Source: Campylobacter sp. MG1
GTDB lineage: Bacteria > Campylobacterota > Campylobacteria > Campylobacterales > Campylobacteraceae
Length of the DNA: 58,745 nt
Assembly (NCBI RefSeq): GCF_026616895.1
Contig: NZ_JANYME010000010.1
Coordinates: 1-58,745 of the forward strand
Direction of reading: 5' to 3'
The number at the start of each line of letters is the position of its first letter. The first letter of the stretch is position 1. A program made the position numbers and the translations under genes. The notes under the pieces are model-generated. The model saw only the letters and a program-made list of their open reading frames with translations, did no database searches and was not told the DNA's origin. Positions 27,677-37,112 of this stretch are shown piece after piece.

Positions 27677-28132
27677 ATGCAAACATATCTTGAACTTAGT
27701 GAATTTTGCAAATTAGTTCATTTGAATGAAGAAGTTGTTTTAAATATGGTAAATCAAGGTAAGTTAAAGCATAAGTATGATGATAATAAATTGTTAATAG
27801 AAGCAAATTCTGGAGCTTTTAGCTTGATTGCTGTAGATGATAATAAAGTTAGTAGTATAAAGGGTGATTTTGTAGAAAAAACAATAGGAACAATTTTAAA
27901 TTTACATGAAAGCATATTAAATGCTAAGGATGAAACATTAGAAGCCTTAAGAGATGAAAATGTCTTTTTAAAAGAAGCACTTTATTCTATGCAAGAATTA
28001 AATGAAGAAAATAGAAATATAATAAAATCATTAACTCAGGAATTAGAATTAGCTAGAGAAGAGCTAGTAAATTTTAAGCGTAAATATAAGCTTATGTGGG
28101 AAAAAACTATAGAAAAACATAAAGCAAATTAA
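27677..28132 (+). CDS. DUF3972 family protein
   Basis: 151 residues, found in Campylobacter and relatives. The first 50 residues (YLELSEFCKLVHLNEEVV, then LVNQGKLKHKYD-like sequence) look like a small winged-helix/MerR-type head. Residues about 75-150 form a long charged coiled coil. It could be a DNA-binding or structural adaptor; no activity is known to me. A GGAG site lies upstream, eight bases after the U32 stop codon. Confidence 0.75.
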   Translation: MQTYLELSEFCKLVHLNEEVVLNMVNQGKLKHKYDDNKLLIEANSGAFSLIAVDDNKVSSIKGDFVEKTIGTILNLHESILNAKDETLEALRDENVFLKEALYSMQELNEENRNIIKSLTQELELAREELVNFKRKYKLMWEKTIEKHKAN

Positions 28133-28188
28133 GATATATAATAATTTTATAAATTTAAATTATATTTAAAAGAATTAGTAATTATTAA

Positions 28189-28212
28189 TTAACTAAAAAT
28201 AGTTAGGTTTTT
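28189..28212 (+). terminator. Possible weak terminator after the DUF3972 gene
   Basis: Inverted repeat TAACTA / TAGTTA with an AAAA loop, followed by GG and five T. The stem is short and AT-rich, so strength is doubtful. Confidence 0.35.
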
Positions 28213-28329
28213 ATATGTGTTACATTTATAAATTTATAAAAAGTTTCAATATAAAATATTTTTAGTTTCTATATTAGTAAAGCTGTTTGTTTTTAATATA
28301 ATTATTTTAAATTTATATAAGGGATTATT

Positions 28330-28917
28330 ATGATAAATCAACCAGTAGCTACTATTTTTGCAGGTGTGAATGGTGCAGGCAAAACAAGTTTTTATTACAA
28401 TACTCAATTTGATACACAAAAGCAAATTGAATTTGGTTATAGAATTGATATTGATGAAATCGCTCGTTCAATAGGAAATTGGAAAGATAAAGAAATTCAA
28501 ATAAAAGCTTCTAAAAAAGCGATTGAGATAAGAAATGCCTATATAAAAAATCAAAAAAATTTTATGCAAGAAACTACACTTTGTGGTAAGAGTATTCTAA
28601 AACTTTTTGATGAATTAAAAGAGAGAGGTTTTATTATAAAATTATATTTTTTAAATGTAGATAGTCCAAAAACTGCAAAAGAGCGAGTAAAAATAAGAGT
28701 AGCTAAAGGCGGACATGATATAGAGTCATCTGTAATAAATAGACGATATTATGAAAGTATGCAAAATCTTTTAAAAGTTATACCATTGTGTTATGAAATT
28801 TTATTTTATGATAATACTTATGATTTTGAATTAATTGCAAAAATTACTAATAATATAATGCAAAAATATAAAAATGTTGCTTGGTTTGATAACTTAATAC
28901 AAGAAAATATAATATAA
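28330..28917 (+). CDS. Zeta toxin-like P-loop kinase
   Basis: 195 residues. Walker A is FAGVNGAGKTSFY at 10-22. The segment YRIDIDEIARSIG provides the Asp that in zeta toxins activates the substrate hydroxyl, QETTLCG the next conserved strand, and KGGHDIESSVINRRY a lid region with two Arg. Zeta toxins phosphorylate UDP-N-acetylglucosamine; many small relatives of this 190-200 aa type have unknown substrates. No epsilon-type antitoxin gene lies next to it. A GGGATT ribosome site supports the start. Confidence 0.75.
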   Translation: MINQPVATIFAGVNGAGKTSFYYNTQFDTQKQIEFGYRIDIDEIARSIGNWKDKEIQIKASKKAIEIRNAYIKNQKNFMQETTLCGKSILKLFDELKERGFIIKLYFLNVDSPKTAKERVKIRVAKGGHDIESSVINRRYYESMQNLLKVIPLCYEILFYDNTYDFELIAKITNNIMQKYKNVAWFDNLIQENII

Positions 28918-29660
28918 GAATTATTATAATGATATGAATTTGATTTTTTATAACAGGCTTAAATTATAATGAATAATTTTATGTGATATCTTAAAATTAT
29001 ATAATGTAAATATCAAAGCAATAGGACAAATAAAGTTTTTGTGGAATAAAAATTAAAAGTATGTAAAATAAAATGGAAAAAATAACAAATAATTATAAAT
29101 ATAACACATTTTTGCAATAGTTGAATAAAAGCTTGTCTAATAAGAATTTACTTAAAGAATAATTTGAATTTTAATCCAGAAATTTTATAAATAGGGTGTG
29201 GATAAAAAAGCTGGTTTATTTAATATACTGATTGAATTTGGATTTAAATAGTTAGTATGATGTAAAAATATTAGATTGTAAAGTGAATAATGAAATTAAA
29301 AAATTATATAAATTAATTAGCAATATTTGATTTTATAATAATATATTTTTGTTATCAAAACTAAAAGGAAAGGTTTTTTAAAATAATGTAATGATTATTT
29401 TGAATATTTATACAATTTTATCGCATAACACATGTTCTTAATAAAGTATAAATTAGTAAAATAAAAATATGCAAGGTTATAAATTTCTAGTGTTTTAACA
29501 AGTATTATTGTGTAATTATATTTATATTCATTATAGGTATGTGATTAAATTTAAAATGAAAAATAATTTAAGTAATTTATTATTACATATTTAATTATAA
29601 ATTTATATATACTAGTTTTTATAAATATTTATTTTGTAATTAATATTTTATAAATTAAAT
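28918..29660. other. 743-bp non-coding region between the zeta-like gene and ruvB
   Basis: The longest gap in the window. It lies between convergent genes, so it needs no promoter. It is extremely AT-rich and full of stop codons in all frames; I find no open frame with a ribosome site, no tRNA and no clear hairpin terminator. A decayed gene, perhaps a former antitoxin or mobile remnant, is possible but not supported by visible similarity. Confidence 0.5.
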
Positions 29661-30662
29661 TTATATATCAAATAAAGTACCACCTCCTAATTTTAATAAA
29701 CTATAAGCTTTAGTGGTTGCTACTCTTCCTTTTGCACTTTTTTCTATGTAATTATTTGCTATCAAATAAGGCTCGATTACATCTTCAATAGTTCTTTCAT
29801 CTTCGCTTAAAGCTGCTGCAATAGTATTTAAGCCCACTGCTTTTTTAGCCTTGCATAAAAACTCAAGATAATTTAAATCGCACTCATCAAGACCTAATTC
29901 ATTTACACCTAAACTCTCAAGCGCTAATTTAGCTCTTTTTAAAGTGATTTTTGTTTCATTATTTACTATGGCAAAATCCCTAACTCTTTTAAGAAGTCTA
30001 AGGGCAATTCTTGGTGTGCTTCTGCATCTTTTAGCTATTTCTTTACTAGCGTCGTTATCGCAGGTAATATCAAGCTTTAAAGCAGCTTTGCTAATAATTA
30101 AGGCAAGTTCATCAGGGGTATAAAACTCTAGCCTACAATTAATCCCAAATCTATCCCTAAGCGGAGTTGAAATTCCACCGCTTTTAGTAGTAGCAGCAAT
30201 TAAGCAAAACTTAGCTAAATCAATTTTAACGGTTTGAGCTGCAGGACCACTTCCTATTATAATATCAAGACGAAAGTCCTCCATCGCTGGATATAAAACT
30301 TCTTCAATAGCAGGGCTTAAGCGATGAATTTCATCAATAAATAATATATCTCCATCTTCAAGATTTGTAAGAATTGCAGCTAAATCTCCGCTTTTTTCTA
30401 TCATAGGGGCTGCTGTTGTTTTAATATTTACTCCCATTTCATTTGCAATTATATTTGCTAAAGTGGTTTTTCCAAGACCTGCAGGGCCAAAAAATAAAGT
30501 ATGATCAAGCGGAGCATTTCTTAACTTTGCTGATTTTATAAATACTTTTAAATTCTCTTTAGTTTTGTTTTGACCTACATATTCATCAAAAGTGCTTGGT
30601 CTTAAGCTAATTTCATATTTGCTATCATCTTTAAATTGTTCAATTTCAACTATTCTTTCCAT
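29661..30662 (-). CDS. ruvB: Holliday junction branch migration helicase RuvB
   Basis: AAA+ motor that drives branch migration with RuvA. The 333 aa protein starts with [17 protein letters not shown] near 20, has Walker [13 protein letters not shown] near 58-69, Walker [11 protein letters not shown] near 105-114, sensor [17 protein letters not shown], and the C-terminal winged helix ending in [15 protein letters not shown]. Length is normal. It is divergent from the small protein gene at 30729, with a 66-base gap for two promoters, as in other Campylobacter. Confidence 0.96.
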   Translation of the reverse strand: MERIVEIEQFKDDSKYEISLRPSTFDEYVGQNKTKENLKVFIKSAKLRNAPLDHTLFFGPAGLGKTTLANIIANEMGVNIKTTAAPMIEKSGDLAAILTNLEDGDILFIDEIHRLSPAIEEVLYPAMEDFRLDIIIGSGPAAQTVKIDLAKFCLIAATTKSGGISTPLRDRFGINCRLEFYTPDELALIISKAALKLDITCDNDASKEIAKRCRSTPRIALRLLKRVRDFAIVNNETKITLKRAKLALESLGVNELGLDECDLNYLEFLCKAKKAVGLNTIAAALSEDERTIEDVIEPYLIANNYIEKSAKGRVATTKAYSLLKLGGGTLFDI

Positions 30663-30728
30663 AATTTACCTTAAATTTATTGTAAAATATTTGTATAATA
30701 CTAGCGAAAAATAAAAACGAGTGGATAT

Positions 30729-31148
30729 ATGAGTAAAATTTTTAATATTTTAGAACAGTTAGAATTAGATAATAATTTATATTTTGTTAATAAATTTATG
30801 GATAATTTAAATAAATTATGTGATAATTTAGAACCATTAATAATATCTTTATCAAATCCTTATAATTATTATGAAAATATTAATAAGATTTATATTATAT
30901 TTAATAATATAAAATATGAAAGTGAAAAATTAAAAATTTATCAACTTGTTAACATTTGTAATGTTGTAGAAGATGTTTTGCGTGATGCTATTGAATTGAT
31001 AGGCCCTGCTAGTGATGATTTGATAGATTGGTTATTATTAGTTCAAGATCAATTAATTTTGCATAAAAATGATTTAGATAATGGTAAAATATTTTTATCG
31101 GCTTTAAATCCAAAAATTATTAATATTCCAGAAAGGCTTAATAAATAA
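30729..31148 (+). CDS. Hypothetical helical protein next to ruvB
   Basis: 139 residues, all-helical, rich in Leu, Asn and Tyr, without membrane segments. A small gene of unknown function stands beside ruvB in C. jejuni as well (Cj1361c position), and I take it as the same gene by synteny. ACGAGTGG precedes the ATG. Its stop overlaps the start of the permease gene (TAATG), so the two proteins are co-translated. Confidence 0.7.
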   Translation: MSKIFNILEQLELDNNLYFVNKFMDNLNKLCDNLEPLIISLSNPYNYYENINKIYIIFNNIKYESEKLKIYQLVNICNVVEDVLRDAIELIGPASDDLIDWLLLVQDQLILHKNDLDNGKIFLSALNPKIINIPERLNK

Positions 31149-32188
31149 TGAATGGAAGATATTTTTTAATATCACTTGTTTTGTTTGTGTTTTTTTGTGT
31201 TTTATATTTATTTCGTCCATTTTTACTAACCATTGCTATTGCTATTTTGATGGCAGTTGCTACAGCAAATTTACATCATAAAATTTTTATAAGATATAAA
31301 AGAAAAATTATAGCACCAATTGTTTTGACAGTTTTGATGTCATTATTATTTTTCGCTCCTATGGCTTATGCAGGTTTTTCTTTTGCAATTTTAGTAAAAA
31401 ATATTGATATAACTATTTTGCAAGATGCTTTTCAAAAAATAAAAACTATGGAATTTGATTTGCCTGAAAATTTAAATTATATAGAACCTAAGGTAAAAGA
31501 AATTTTGAATAATATAGATTTTAATAGCTTAGGTAAAAATGCATTAAATTATGCATCAAATTTTACAAAATCAGGTGCTAAATTTTTTACTGAATTAGTA
31601 GTAATAGTAATTTTTTATTTTTTTGTTAATTATTACGGAATAGAACTTGTTAATTTTTTTAGAAAATTGCTACCGCTTAAAAAGGATGAATTTGAGAATA
31701 TTTTAAGTGAAGTGTCTAATGTAATGAGTGTTGTTTTTTATTCTGTTATTATTACAGCTATTTTTGAAGGAATTTTGTTTGCTTTTTGCTTAATATTTTT
31801 TGGATATGATGGGCTTTTAATGGGTATTTTGTATGCTGTATCATCGTTAATTCCATTAATCGGCGGAGCTTTATTATGGTTGCCTGTAGGACTTTATGAG
31901 TATTCTTTGGGTAATCATACAAATGCTATTATAATAGCTTTATATTCTATTATTGTTATATCAATTATAGCTGACACTTTTATTAAACCATTAATTATTA
32001 AGTATATTAATAATAAATTTTTAAAAACTCCAGCAAAAATTAATGAATTATTAATATTCTTTTCTATGATAGCTGGTATTTCTACATTTGGCTTTTGGGG
32101 AGTAATACTAGGACCTGCTATTTTAGCTTTATTTTTATCTGTAGTTAAATTGTATATTTTAGTAAGTGAGTATGATTTAAAAAAATAA
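31148..32188 (+). CDS. AI-2E family transporter (AmaA-like)
   Basis: 346 residues with about eight hydrophobic segments in the pattern of the AI-2E exporter/PerM family: two N-terminal helices, a soluble part (about 85-135), then a cluster with LLMGILYAVSSLIPLIGGALLW and the end segment FGFWGVILGPAILALFLSVVKL. The family includes exporters of signalling molecules and Na/H antiporters. In C. jejuni the protein at this place, beside ruvB, is called AmaA. A strong hairpin terminator overlaps its stop codon. Confidence 0.87.
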   Translation: MNGRYFLISLVLFVFFCVLYLFRPFLLTIAIAILMAVATANLHHKIFIRYKRKIIAPIVLTVLMSLLFFAPMAYAGFSFAILVKNIDITILQDAFQKIKTMEFDLPENLNYIEPKVKEILNNIDFNSLGKNALNYASNFTKSGAKFFTELVVIVIFYFFVNYYGIELVNFFRKLLPLKKDEFENILSEVSNVMSVVFYSVIITAIFEGILFAFCLIFFGYDGLLMGILYAVSSLIPLIGGALLWLPVGLYEYSLGNHTNAIIIALYSIIVISIIADTFIKPLIIKYINNKFLKTPAKINELLIFFSMIAGISTFGFWGVILGPAILALFLSVVKLYILVSEYDLKK

Positions 32189-32220
32189 TTATAAGTTAAA
32201 TTTTACTTATAATTATTTTT
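32181..32220 (+). terminator. Intrinsic terminator of the AI-2E transporter gene
   Basis: A perfect 16-bp inverted repeat (AAAAATAATTATAAGT / ACTTATAATTATTTTT) with an 8-base loop. The right arm ends in five T. The left arm includes the stop codon. Confidence 0.8.
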
Positions 32221-32366
32221 TATAAAAGTAAATTGTATATTTTTTGCTCTGATATATTTTTATTATTTTTGTTCCTTTTTGAAACAGTATAGCAATATTA
32301 ATGCGAAAATTTTATTAAATTTAACATTACTTATTTTATAATTAAAACAAATTAAAGGAGTTTTAT

Positions 32367-32525
32367 ATGATTTTTTTAATACCTGTTTTTATTATTATCG
32401 GTGTGTTATTTGGGATTGATTATATGTATTTTGATAGGGTTGATATTACTAAAGTTGAAAAAAATATTAAAGAAATATCAAAAAAAGATGTAAATGAGTA
32501 TATAAAAAAGATAACAAATGATTAA
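32367..32525 (+). CDS. 52-residue single-helix membrane protein upstream of azlC
   Basis: Small gene with a strong AAAGGAG site six bases upstream of its ATG. Residues 2-21 are a hydrophobic helix (MIFLIPVFIIIGVLFG), followed by a charged tail (KKDVNEYIKKITND). The stop overlaps azlC by eight bases, and azlC has no ribosome site of its own, so translation of azlC is probably coupled to this gene. Function unknown; a small regulator or subunit of the exporter is possible. Confidence 0.6.
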   Translation: MIFLIPVFIIIGVLFGIDYMYFDRVDITKVEKNIKEISKKDVNEYIKKITND

Positions 32526-33174
32526 AGTAGCTTTCATAGATACTTTTGCTATAGCTATTGCTTATATAGTTATGGGGGTTGCATTTGGAATACTTGCTTT
32601 TTTTCAAAATTTTAATTTTTTTGAAATTTTGTGTTGCGCTATTTTTGTTTTTTCTGGTTCTTTACAATTCTTATTACTTACATTATTAGCCGAAAATACA
32701 AGTTTATTTGGTATTTTAATAGCTGCTAGTTTACTTAATCTTAGGCATATTTTTTATATTATGAGTTGCATGAGATATTTTAGAACTATGAAATTTATAA
32801 AATATTACGCTGTTTTTGCTCTTACTGATGAAAGTTTTGCATTGCTTAGTGCTAATAATTATGATAATAAAACAGCGATTTTTATATTGTTTTTAAACCA
32901 TTTTTATTGGGTATTAGGTTGTGTTTTAGGTTTTTGTATAGCTAGTTTTAGTAGTGTTGATTATAGTTCTTTGAGTTTTTCACAATATGCTTTATTTATC
33001 ATATTAGCCTATGAATTATGTTTAAAATCAAAAAATAAATTTGCGATAAGTATAGCTTTTGTTATAGGAATTATCGGATTATTTTTCGTACCAAAAGAAT
33101 TTATGCTATTAATTTGTATGACATGTGGAATTTGTATTTTACTAATAGGAAAAAAATTATGTCTAATACGATGA
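32518..33174 (+). CDS. azlC: AzlC family branched-chain amino acid exporter, large subunit
   Basis: 218 residues, about six to seven hydrophobic segments. The AzlC pattern is present: GVAFGILA near 20-27, FSGSLQFLLLTLLAENTS, and LLNLRHIFYIMS near 74-85. With AzlD it exports branched-chain amino acids or their analogues (as BrnFE in Corynebacterium). The gene overlaps the small membrane protein gene before it and azlD behind it. Confidence 0.9.
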   Translation: MIKVAFIDTFAIAIAYIVMGVAFGILAFFQNFNFFEILCCAIFVFSGSLQFLLLTLLAENTSLFGILIAASLLNLRHIFYIMSCMRYFRTMKFIKYYAVFALTDESFALLSANNYDNKTAIFILFLNHFYWVLGCVLGFCIASFSSVDYSSLSFSQYALFIILAYELCLKSKNKFAISIAFVIGIIGLFFVPKEFMLLICMTCGICILLIGKKLCLIR

Positions 33175-33488
33175 TTGTAATAATTTTAGTAGCAATTAAT
33201 GGAATAATTATCAAAGAATTAGGTTATTTTTTATTTGGGACTAAAAAACCTAATGAAATTTTAAATTTTTTAGAAAATTTTATGCCTATGCTTATAATGA
33301 TTATTCTAGTATGTTTTTTATATAAAGATTTAGATTATAAGAATTTACCTTATTCTATGGATTATATAATATCTGGCTTTTTTTCTTTAATTTTTTATAT
33401 AGTTTTTAAGAAAACTTATATAGCTATAATACTAGCTACATTAATTTTTTATATTTTACATGATATTATTTTTATTAATGTTACTTAA
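33159..33488 (+). CDS. azlD: AzlD family branched-chain amino acid exporter, small subunit
   Basis: 109 residues, about four hydrophobic segments. I choose ATG 33159 (MSNTMIVIILVAINGI) because AGGA lies nine bases upstream and the family starts with a membrane helix; an upstream ATG at 33114 adds a soluble stretch not seen in AzlD. It overlaps azlC by 16 bases, the usual arrangement of the pair. Typical weakly conserved features are the helix with KELGYFLFG and a Pro after FMPMLIMI. Confidence 0.82.
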   Translation: MSNTMIVIILVAINGIIIKELGYFLFGTKKPNEILNFLENFMPMLIMIILVCFLYKDLDYKNLPYSMDYIISGFFSLIFYIVFKKTYIAIILATLIFYILHDIIFINVT

Positions 33489-33525
33489 CTGTCTTAATTT
33501 AGAATACATATAAAAAGGAGCTTTA

Positions 33526-34002
33526 ATGAGAGTTTTTAAATTTGGCGATAATATAGATACAGATTTAATCATAGCCGCAAGATATTTAAATACAAGTGAT
33601 GAAAAAGTATTAGCTAGTTATGTTATGGAAGATGCTAGACCTGGATTTTTTAAAGAAATTAAAGAAAATGATTGCATAGTTGCAGGAGAGAATTTTGGTT
33701 GTGGTTCTAGTCGTGAGCACGCACCAATTGCTATTAAAGCTGCAAATATTAAATGTGTAATCGCAAAAACTTATGCGAGAATTTTTTATAGAAACGCATA
33801 TAATACTGGGCTTTTAATATTAGAGTGCAACGATACTGATAAAATTGCAGAAAATGATGAATTAGATATAGATATTACAAATGGAATTATTAAAAATATC
33901 ACAAAAAACGAAAGCTATAAAATAAATCCAATCCCTGTATTTATGCAAGAATTATTAAACGCGGGTGGTTTGATTGAATACGCTAGTAAGGTTGCAAAAT
34001 GA
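33526..34002 (+). CDS. leuD: 3-isopropylmalate dehydratase, small subunit
   Basis: Second step of leucine synthesis, together with the Fe-S large subunit LeuC. The 158 aa protein is of the short LeuD type: [16 protein letters not shown] at the start, [14 protein letters not shown] near 57-70 (swivel domain, substrate loop), and [18 protein letters not shown] lies upstream. It overlaps leuB by four bases. leuC, usually adjacent, is not in this window, so the leucine operon is split. Confidence 0.93.
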   Translation: MRVFKFGDNIDTDLIIAARYLNTSDEKVLASYVMEDARPGFFKEIKENDCIVAGENFGCGSSREHAPIAIKAANIKCVIAKTYARIFYRNAYNTGLLILECNDTDKIAENDELDIDITNGIIKNITKNESYKINPIPVFMQELLNAGGLIEYASKVAK

Positions 34003-35036
34003 ATAAAATTTGTGTAATTAAAGGTGATGGAATAGGTCCTGAAATAATCAATGAAGCTATAAGAGTTTTAAAAGTAGTTCGCCCTGATTTAGAATATACT
34101 GAATGCTTAATGGGTGGGGCTGCGATTGATGCTGTTGGAGTTCCTTTACCGCAAGAAACTATTGATGTAGCACTAAATTCTAATGCAGTTTTATTTGGTG
34201 CAATTGGTGGAGAAAAATGGGATAAGCTAGAACGCCATTTAAGACCTGAGAGTGGATTATTAGCACTTAGAAAAGCTTTAGGAGTATTTGCAAATCTTCG
34301 TCCTGCTTTTGTATATGATGGACTTGAAGAGCTTAGCACTATTAAAGCTAGTGTTGTAAAAGGCGTTGATTTACTTGTAGTAAGAGAATTAACGGGTGGA
34401 ATTTATTTTGGACAACCTAGAGAAAAACTAGAAGATAGAGCTTATAATACAATGGTTTATACTCGTGATGAGATAATTAGAATTGCAAAAATTGGTTTTG
34501 AAAGTGCAATGAAACGCCGCAAAAAATTATGTATGGTAGATAAAGCTAATGTGCTTGAAACTTCGGCTTTATGGAGAGAAGTTTGCGATGAGTTGGCTGT
34601 AAATTATCCTGAAGTTGAATTAAGCTATATGTATGTAGATAATGCTGCTATGCAACTTATTAAAAATCCAAAGCAATTTGATGTGATTTTAACAGAGAAT
34701 TTATTTGGAGATATTTTAAGTGATGAAGCTAGTATGGTAGTTGGCTCAATCGGATTACTTGCAAGTGCTAGTATAGGTGGAAAAGTTGGACTTTATGAGC
34801 CAATTCACGGAAGCGCTCCTGATATTGCTGGTCAAGGCATAGCAAATCCAATTGCTACAATTTTGAGTGCTGCTATGATGCTAAGATTTGCATTAAACGA
34901 TGAAGTATCAGCATCAAAAATAGAAAACGCAGTAAAAAGAGTAATAAGCGAAGGCTATGGATGTGCTGATTTAGCTAATGCAAAAATTAAATTAAATACC
35001 CAAGAAATGGGCGAATTAGTAGCGAAGTATTGCTAA
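33999..35036 (+). CDS. leuB: 3-isopropylmalate dehydrogenase
   Basis: Third step of leucine synthesis: oxidative decarboxylation of 3-isopropylmalate with NAD. The 345 aa protein shows [12 protein letters not shown] at 8-19, [49 protein letters not shown] with the catalytic Lys, [18 protein letters not shown], and [10 protein letters not shown]. Length and motifs are normal. leuD precedes it and a TPR-like gene overlaps its stop by one base. Confidence 0.95.
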   Translation: MNKICVIKGDGIGPEIINEAIRVLKVVRPDLEYTECLMGGAAIDAVGVPLPQETIDVALNSNAVLFGAIGGEKWDKLERHLRPESGLLALRKALGVFANLRPAFVYDGLEELSTIKASVVKGVDLLVVRELTGGIYFGQPREKLEDRAYNTMVYTRDEIIRIAKIGFESAMKRRKKLCMVDKANVLETSALWREVCDELAVNYPEVELSYMYVDNAAMQLIKNPKQFDVILTENLFGDILSDEASMVVGSIGLLASASIGGKVGLYEPIHGSAPDIAGQGIANPIATILSAAMMLRFALNDEVSASKIENAVKRVISEGYGCADLANAKIKLNTQEMGELVAKYC

Positions 35037-35278
35037 TGCAAACAATAACTGCAGCAAAGATTTATGAAGAACAAGGGCTAAGAGAAGAAGCCCTTGAAAT
35101 ATATAAAAATATTTTAAAGCGTGATAAAAACAATCAAGCAGCTAAAGAAGGTATTTATAGATTAAGCGGGGTTAGAAGTTATAAAGTAGAGTTAAATCAT
35201 AAAATGTATGATTTTTTTATGAATGCAAAAAGTGAACAAGAATATAATGAATTTAAAAGATGGTTGGTAGATATATGA
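35036..35278 (+). CDS. Small TPR-like protein
   Basis: 80 residues when started at ATG 35036, which shares one base with the leuB stop (TAATG); a TTG six bases earlier is the alternative. Residues about 3-36 (AAKIYEEQGLREEALEIYKN) fit one tetratricopeptide-type helix pair. The remainder is charged and helical. Function unknown. It stands between leuB and the CiaD-like gene, and its stop overlaps the next start. Confidence 0.7.
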   Translation: MQTITAAKIYEEQGLREEALEIYKNILKRDKNNQAAKEGIYRLSGVRSYKVELNHKMYDFFMNAKSEQEYNEFKRWLVDI

Positions 35279-35589
35279 ATATAGATGAATTATCTAAATT
35301 AGCCGTAGCACATGTTGAAAAAGAATTTAAAAACAAAGATAGTGATATTAATGAAGATATTATGATTGCTAGATTAGAAGAATTAACTAGACAAAAAAAT
35401 AGTCAAGAAAGCTATATTTTAAGCGATTTTGAAAAAAAATACTTAAATAAAGTTAGAGAAAGAATTTTAGTTCTTTTTGAAGCTTTAAATACAAAGCAAA
35501 ACGAAGAAGATTTGCAAAAAAGATTAGAGATTACAATAACTTTTATTGAGTTTTTGTTAGCAAGTATTGAAGAACGTTTAAAAAATTAA
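35275..35589 (+). CDS. CiaD-like protein (by synteny with cca)
   Basis: 104 residues, fully helical and charged, no signal peptide. I use ATG 35275, which overlaps the preceding stop (ATGA); ATG 35260 is possible. In C. jejuni the gene just upstream of cca is ciaD (Cj0788), coding for an invasion antigen delivered to host cells. This protein stands at the same place and has a similar helical end (residues about 60-104), but it is shorter and I cannot confirm the functional motif. The equivalence is inferred. Confidence 0.55.
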   Translation: MNIDELSKLAVAHVEKEFKNKDSDINEDIMIARLEELTRQKNSQESYILSDFEKKYLNKVRERILVLFEALNTKQNEEDLQKRLEITITFIEFLLASIEERLKN

Positions 35590-36650
35590 TGCTTCCCTGG
35601 AATAAAAAAACTTTTTTACAAATACAATCAATTTTGTCAAAATATACAAAAAGGGCTTATTTTGTTGGCGGTTGTGTTAGAGATATTTATCTATGCAATA
35701 AAACAAATGATTACGATATAGAAATTTATGATGTAAGTCCTAGTAAAATGGAGGAAATAGCTAAGGAATTAAATGCTTTAGGTGTTGGGAAGGCTTTTTT
35801 TGTATATAAAAAATTTAATTATGATTTAGCACTTGCAAGAACAGAGAAAAAAATAGGTAATTTACATACCGATTTTAGTGTGAAAGTTGAAAAAAGCATA
35901 TACAAAGGCTCACTTAGAAGAGATTTTCGTATGAATACTATTATGATAAATATTTTTACACAGGAAGTAATAGATTTACATAAAGGCATAAGAGATTGTA
36001 AGCAAAAGTTAATTAGGATAGTAAATTATTCTACTTTTAAAGAAGATTCTTTAAGAGTTTTAAGGTTTATTCAATTTATTGCAAGATTTAGACTAAAACC
36101 TAAAAAAAAGGATTTAAAATACTTAAAAAAAATTGATATATCAAATTTATCTAATGAAAGAATAAACGCTGAATTAATAAAATTATTTAACGCAAAATAT
36201 CCAGAATTAGGCTTGTATTATTTATATAAAATAAATTTATTTGAGCAGTGTTTTGGCTTTAGTGTTGAAAAAAAAAGATTTTTTCAAGTATTACACAAAA
36301 TAAAAAGTAATAAAAATTTAGTTTTTAAAGACAAAAGATTTGTTTTAATGTTTTTTTATTTTATTGATTATTTTAATATATATTATAAAAAATTACTTTT
36401 TAAAAAAAAGTTATCTATTTTAAAAAATGAACCTTGTTTAAGAGAAATAAATGATTATAATTTATGTAAAATTGCTATTACAATGCCTTTAAAAGAATGG
36501 CTTGGACTAGATAAAAATATAAAAAAAAGGGCAAAAGAATTAAAAATTTATGATAAAAAAATAAAAGTAAATTATGAAAATATAAAAAGTAAAAATGATG
36601 CAAAAAAATGTGAAGAAATAGCTATTAAGGAGTATTTAGAAAATGTTTAA
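35589..36650 (+). CDS. cca: tRNA CCA nucleotidyltransferase family protein
   Basis: Class II nucleotidyltransferase that adds or repairs the CCA end of tRNA. The 353 aa protein has the G-loop FVGGCVRD near 25-32, the catalytic DYDIEIYD near 40-47, RRDFRMNTIMIN near 113-124, DLHKGIRDCKQKLIRIV, and EDSLRVLRFIQFIARF. The C-terminal part is very Lys-rich and weakly conserved, as usual. Whether it adds all three bases or only CC or A cannot be told. It overlaps the CiaD-like gene by one base and trmL by eight. Confidence 0.9.
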   Translation: MLPWNKKTFLQIQSILSKYTKRAYFVGGCVRDIYLCNKTNDYDIEIYDVSPSKMEEIAKELNALGVGKAFFVYKKFNYDLALARTEKKIGNLHTDFSVKVEKSIYKGSLRRDFRMNTIMINIFTQEVIDLHKGIRDCKQKLIRIVNYSTFKEDSLRVLRFIQFIARFRLKPKKKDLKYLKKIDISNLSNERINAELIKLFNAKYPELGLYYLYKINLFEQCFGFSVEKKRFFQVLHKIKSNKNLVFKDKRFVLMFFYFIDYFNIYYKKLLFKKKLSILKNEPCLREINDYNLCKIAITMPLKEWLGLDKNIKKRAKELKIYDKKIKVNYENIKSKNDAKKCEEIAIKEYLENV

Positions 36651-37110
36651 TATAGTTTTAGTTGAGCCAAGAATTGCAGGAAATGTAGGTACAATAGGTA
36701 GAATGTGCTATAACTTAGGCTTTAAATTGCATCTTGTTGGACCTCATTTTTTAGACTTTTCAAGTAAAAAAATAATGCATGCAGGACTTGATTATTGGGA
36801 AAAATTAGAGCCAATTTTTTGGGATAATGCAAAACATTTTTTAGCTAATAATGATATTGCTAAAATGAAATTCGCTAGTACAAAATCAAATAATCCATAT
36901 TTTAACGCTGAATTTAAAATAGGAGATTTTATAGTTTTTGGAAGTGAGAGTTTTGGACTTCCACAGCCAGAAATTAAAGCGATATTAACTAATCAAAATA
37001 CATTTTTAATCCCAATGAAAAAATGTGGTAGGTCGCTAAATCTTGCCTTAAGTACAGCGTTTTTAAGTAGTGAAGCACTAAGGCAAAATTTCAATCATTT
37101 TATAGTCTAG
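36643..37110 (+). CDS. trmL: tRNA (cytidine(34)/uridine(34)-2'-O)-methyltransferase TrmL
   Basis: SPOUT methyltransferase that methylates the ribose at the wobble position of tRNA-Leu. The 155 aa protein has VEPRIAGNVGTIGRMC near 7-22, FGSESFGLP near 105 and IPMKKCGRSLNLALSTAF near 125-142, the three SPOUT motifs with the knotted SAM site. It overlaps cca and is convergent with the minus-strand AtpZ-like gene, only two bases apart. Confidence 0.92.
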   Translation: MFNIVLVEPRIAGNVGTIGRMCYNLGFKLHLVGPHFLDFSSKKIMHAGLDYWEKLEPIFWDNAKHFLANNDIAKMKFASTKSNNPYFNAEFKIGDFIVFGSESFGLPQPEIKAILTNQNTFLIPMKKCGRSLNLALSTAFLSSEALRQNFNHFIV

Positions 37111-37112
37111 TT

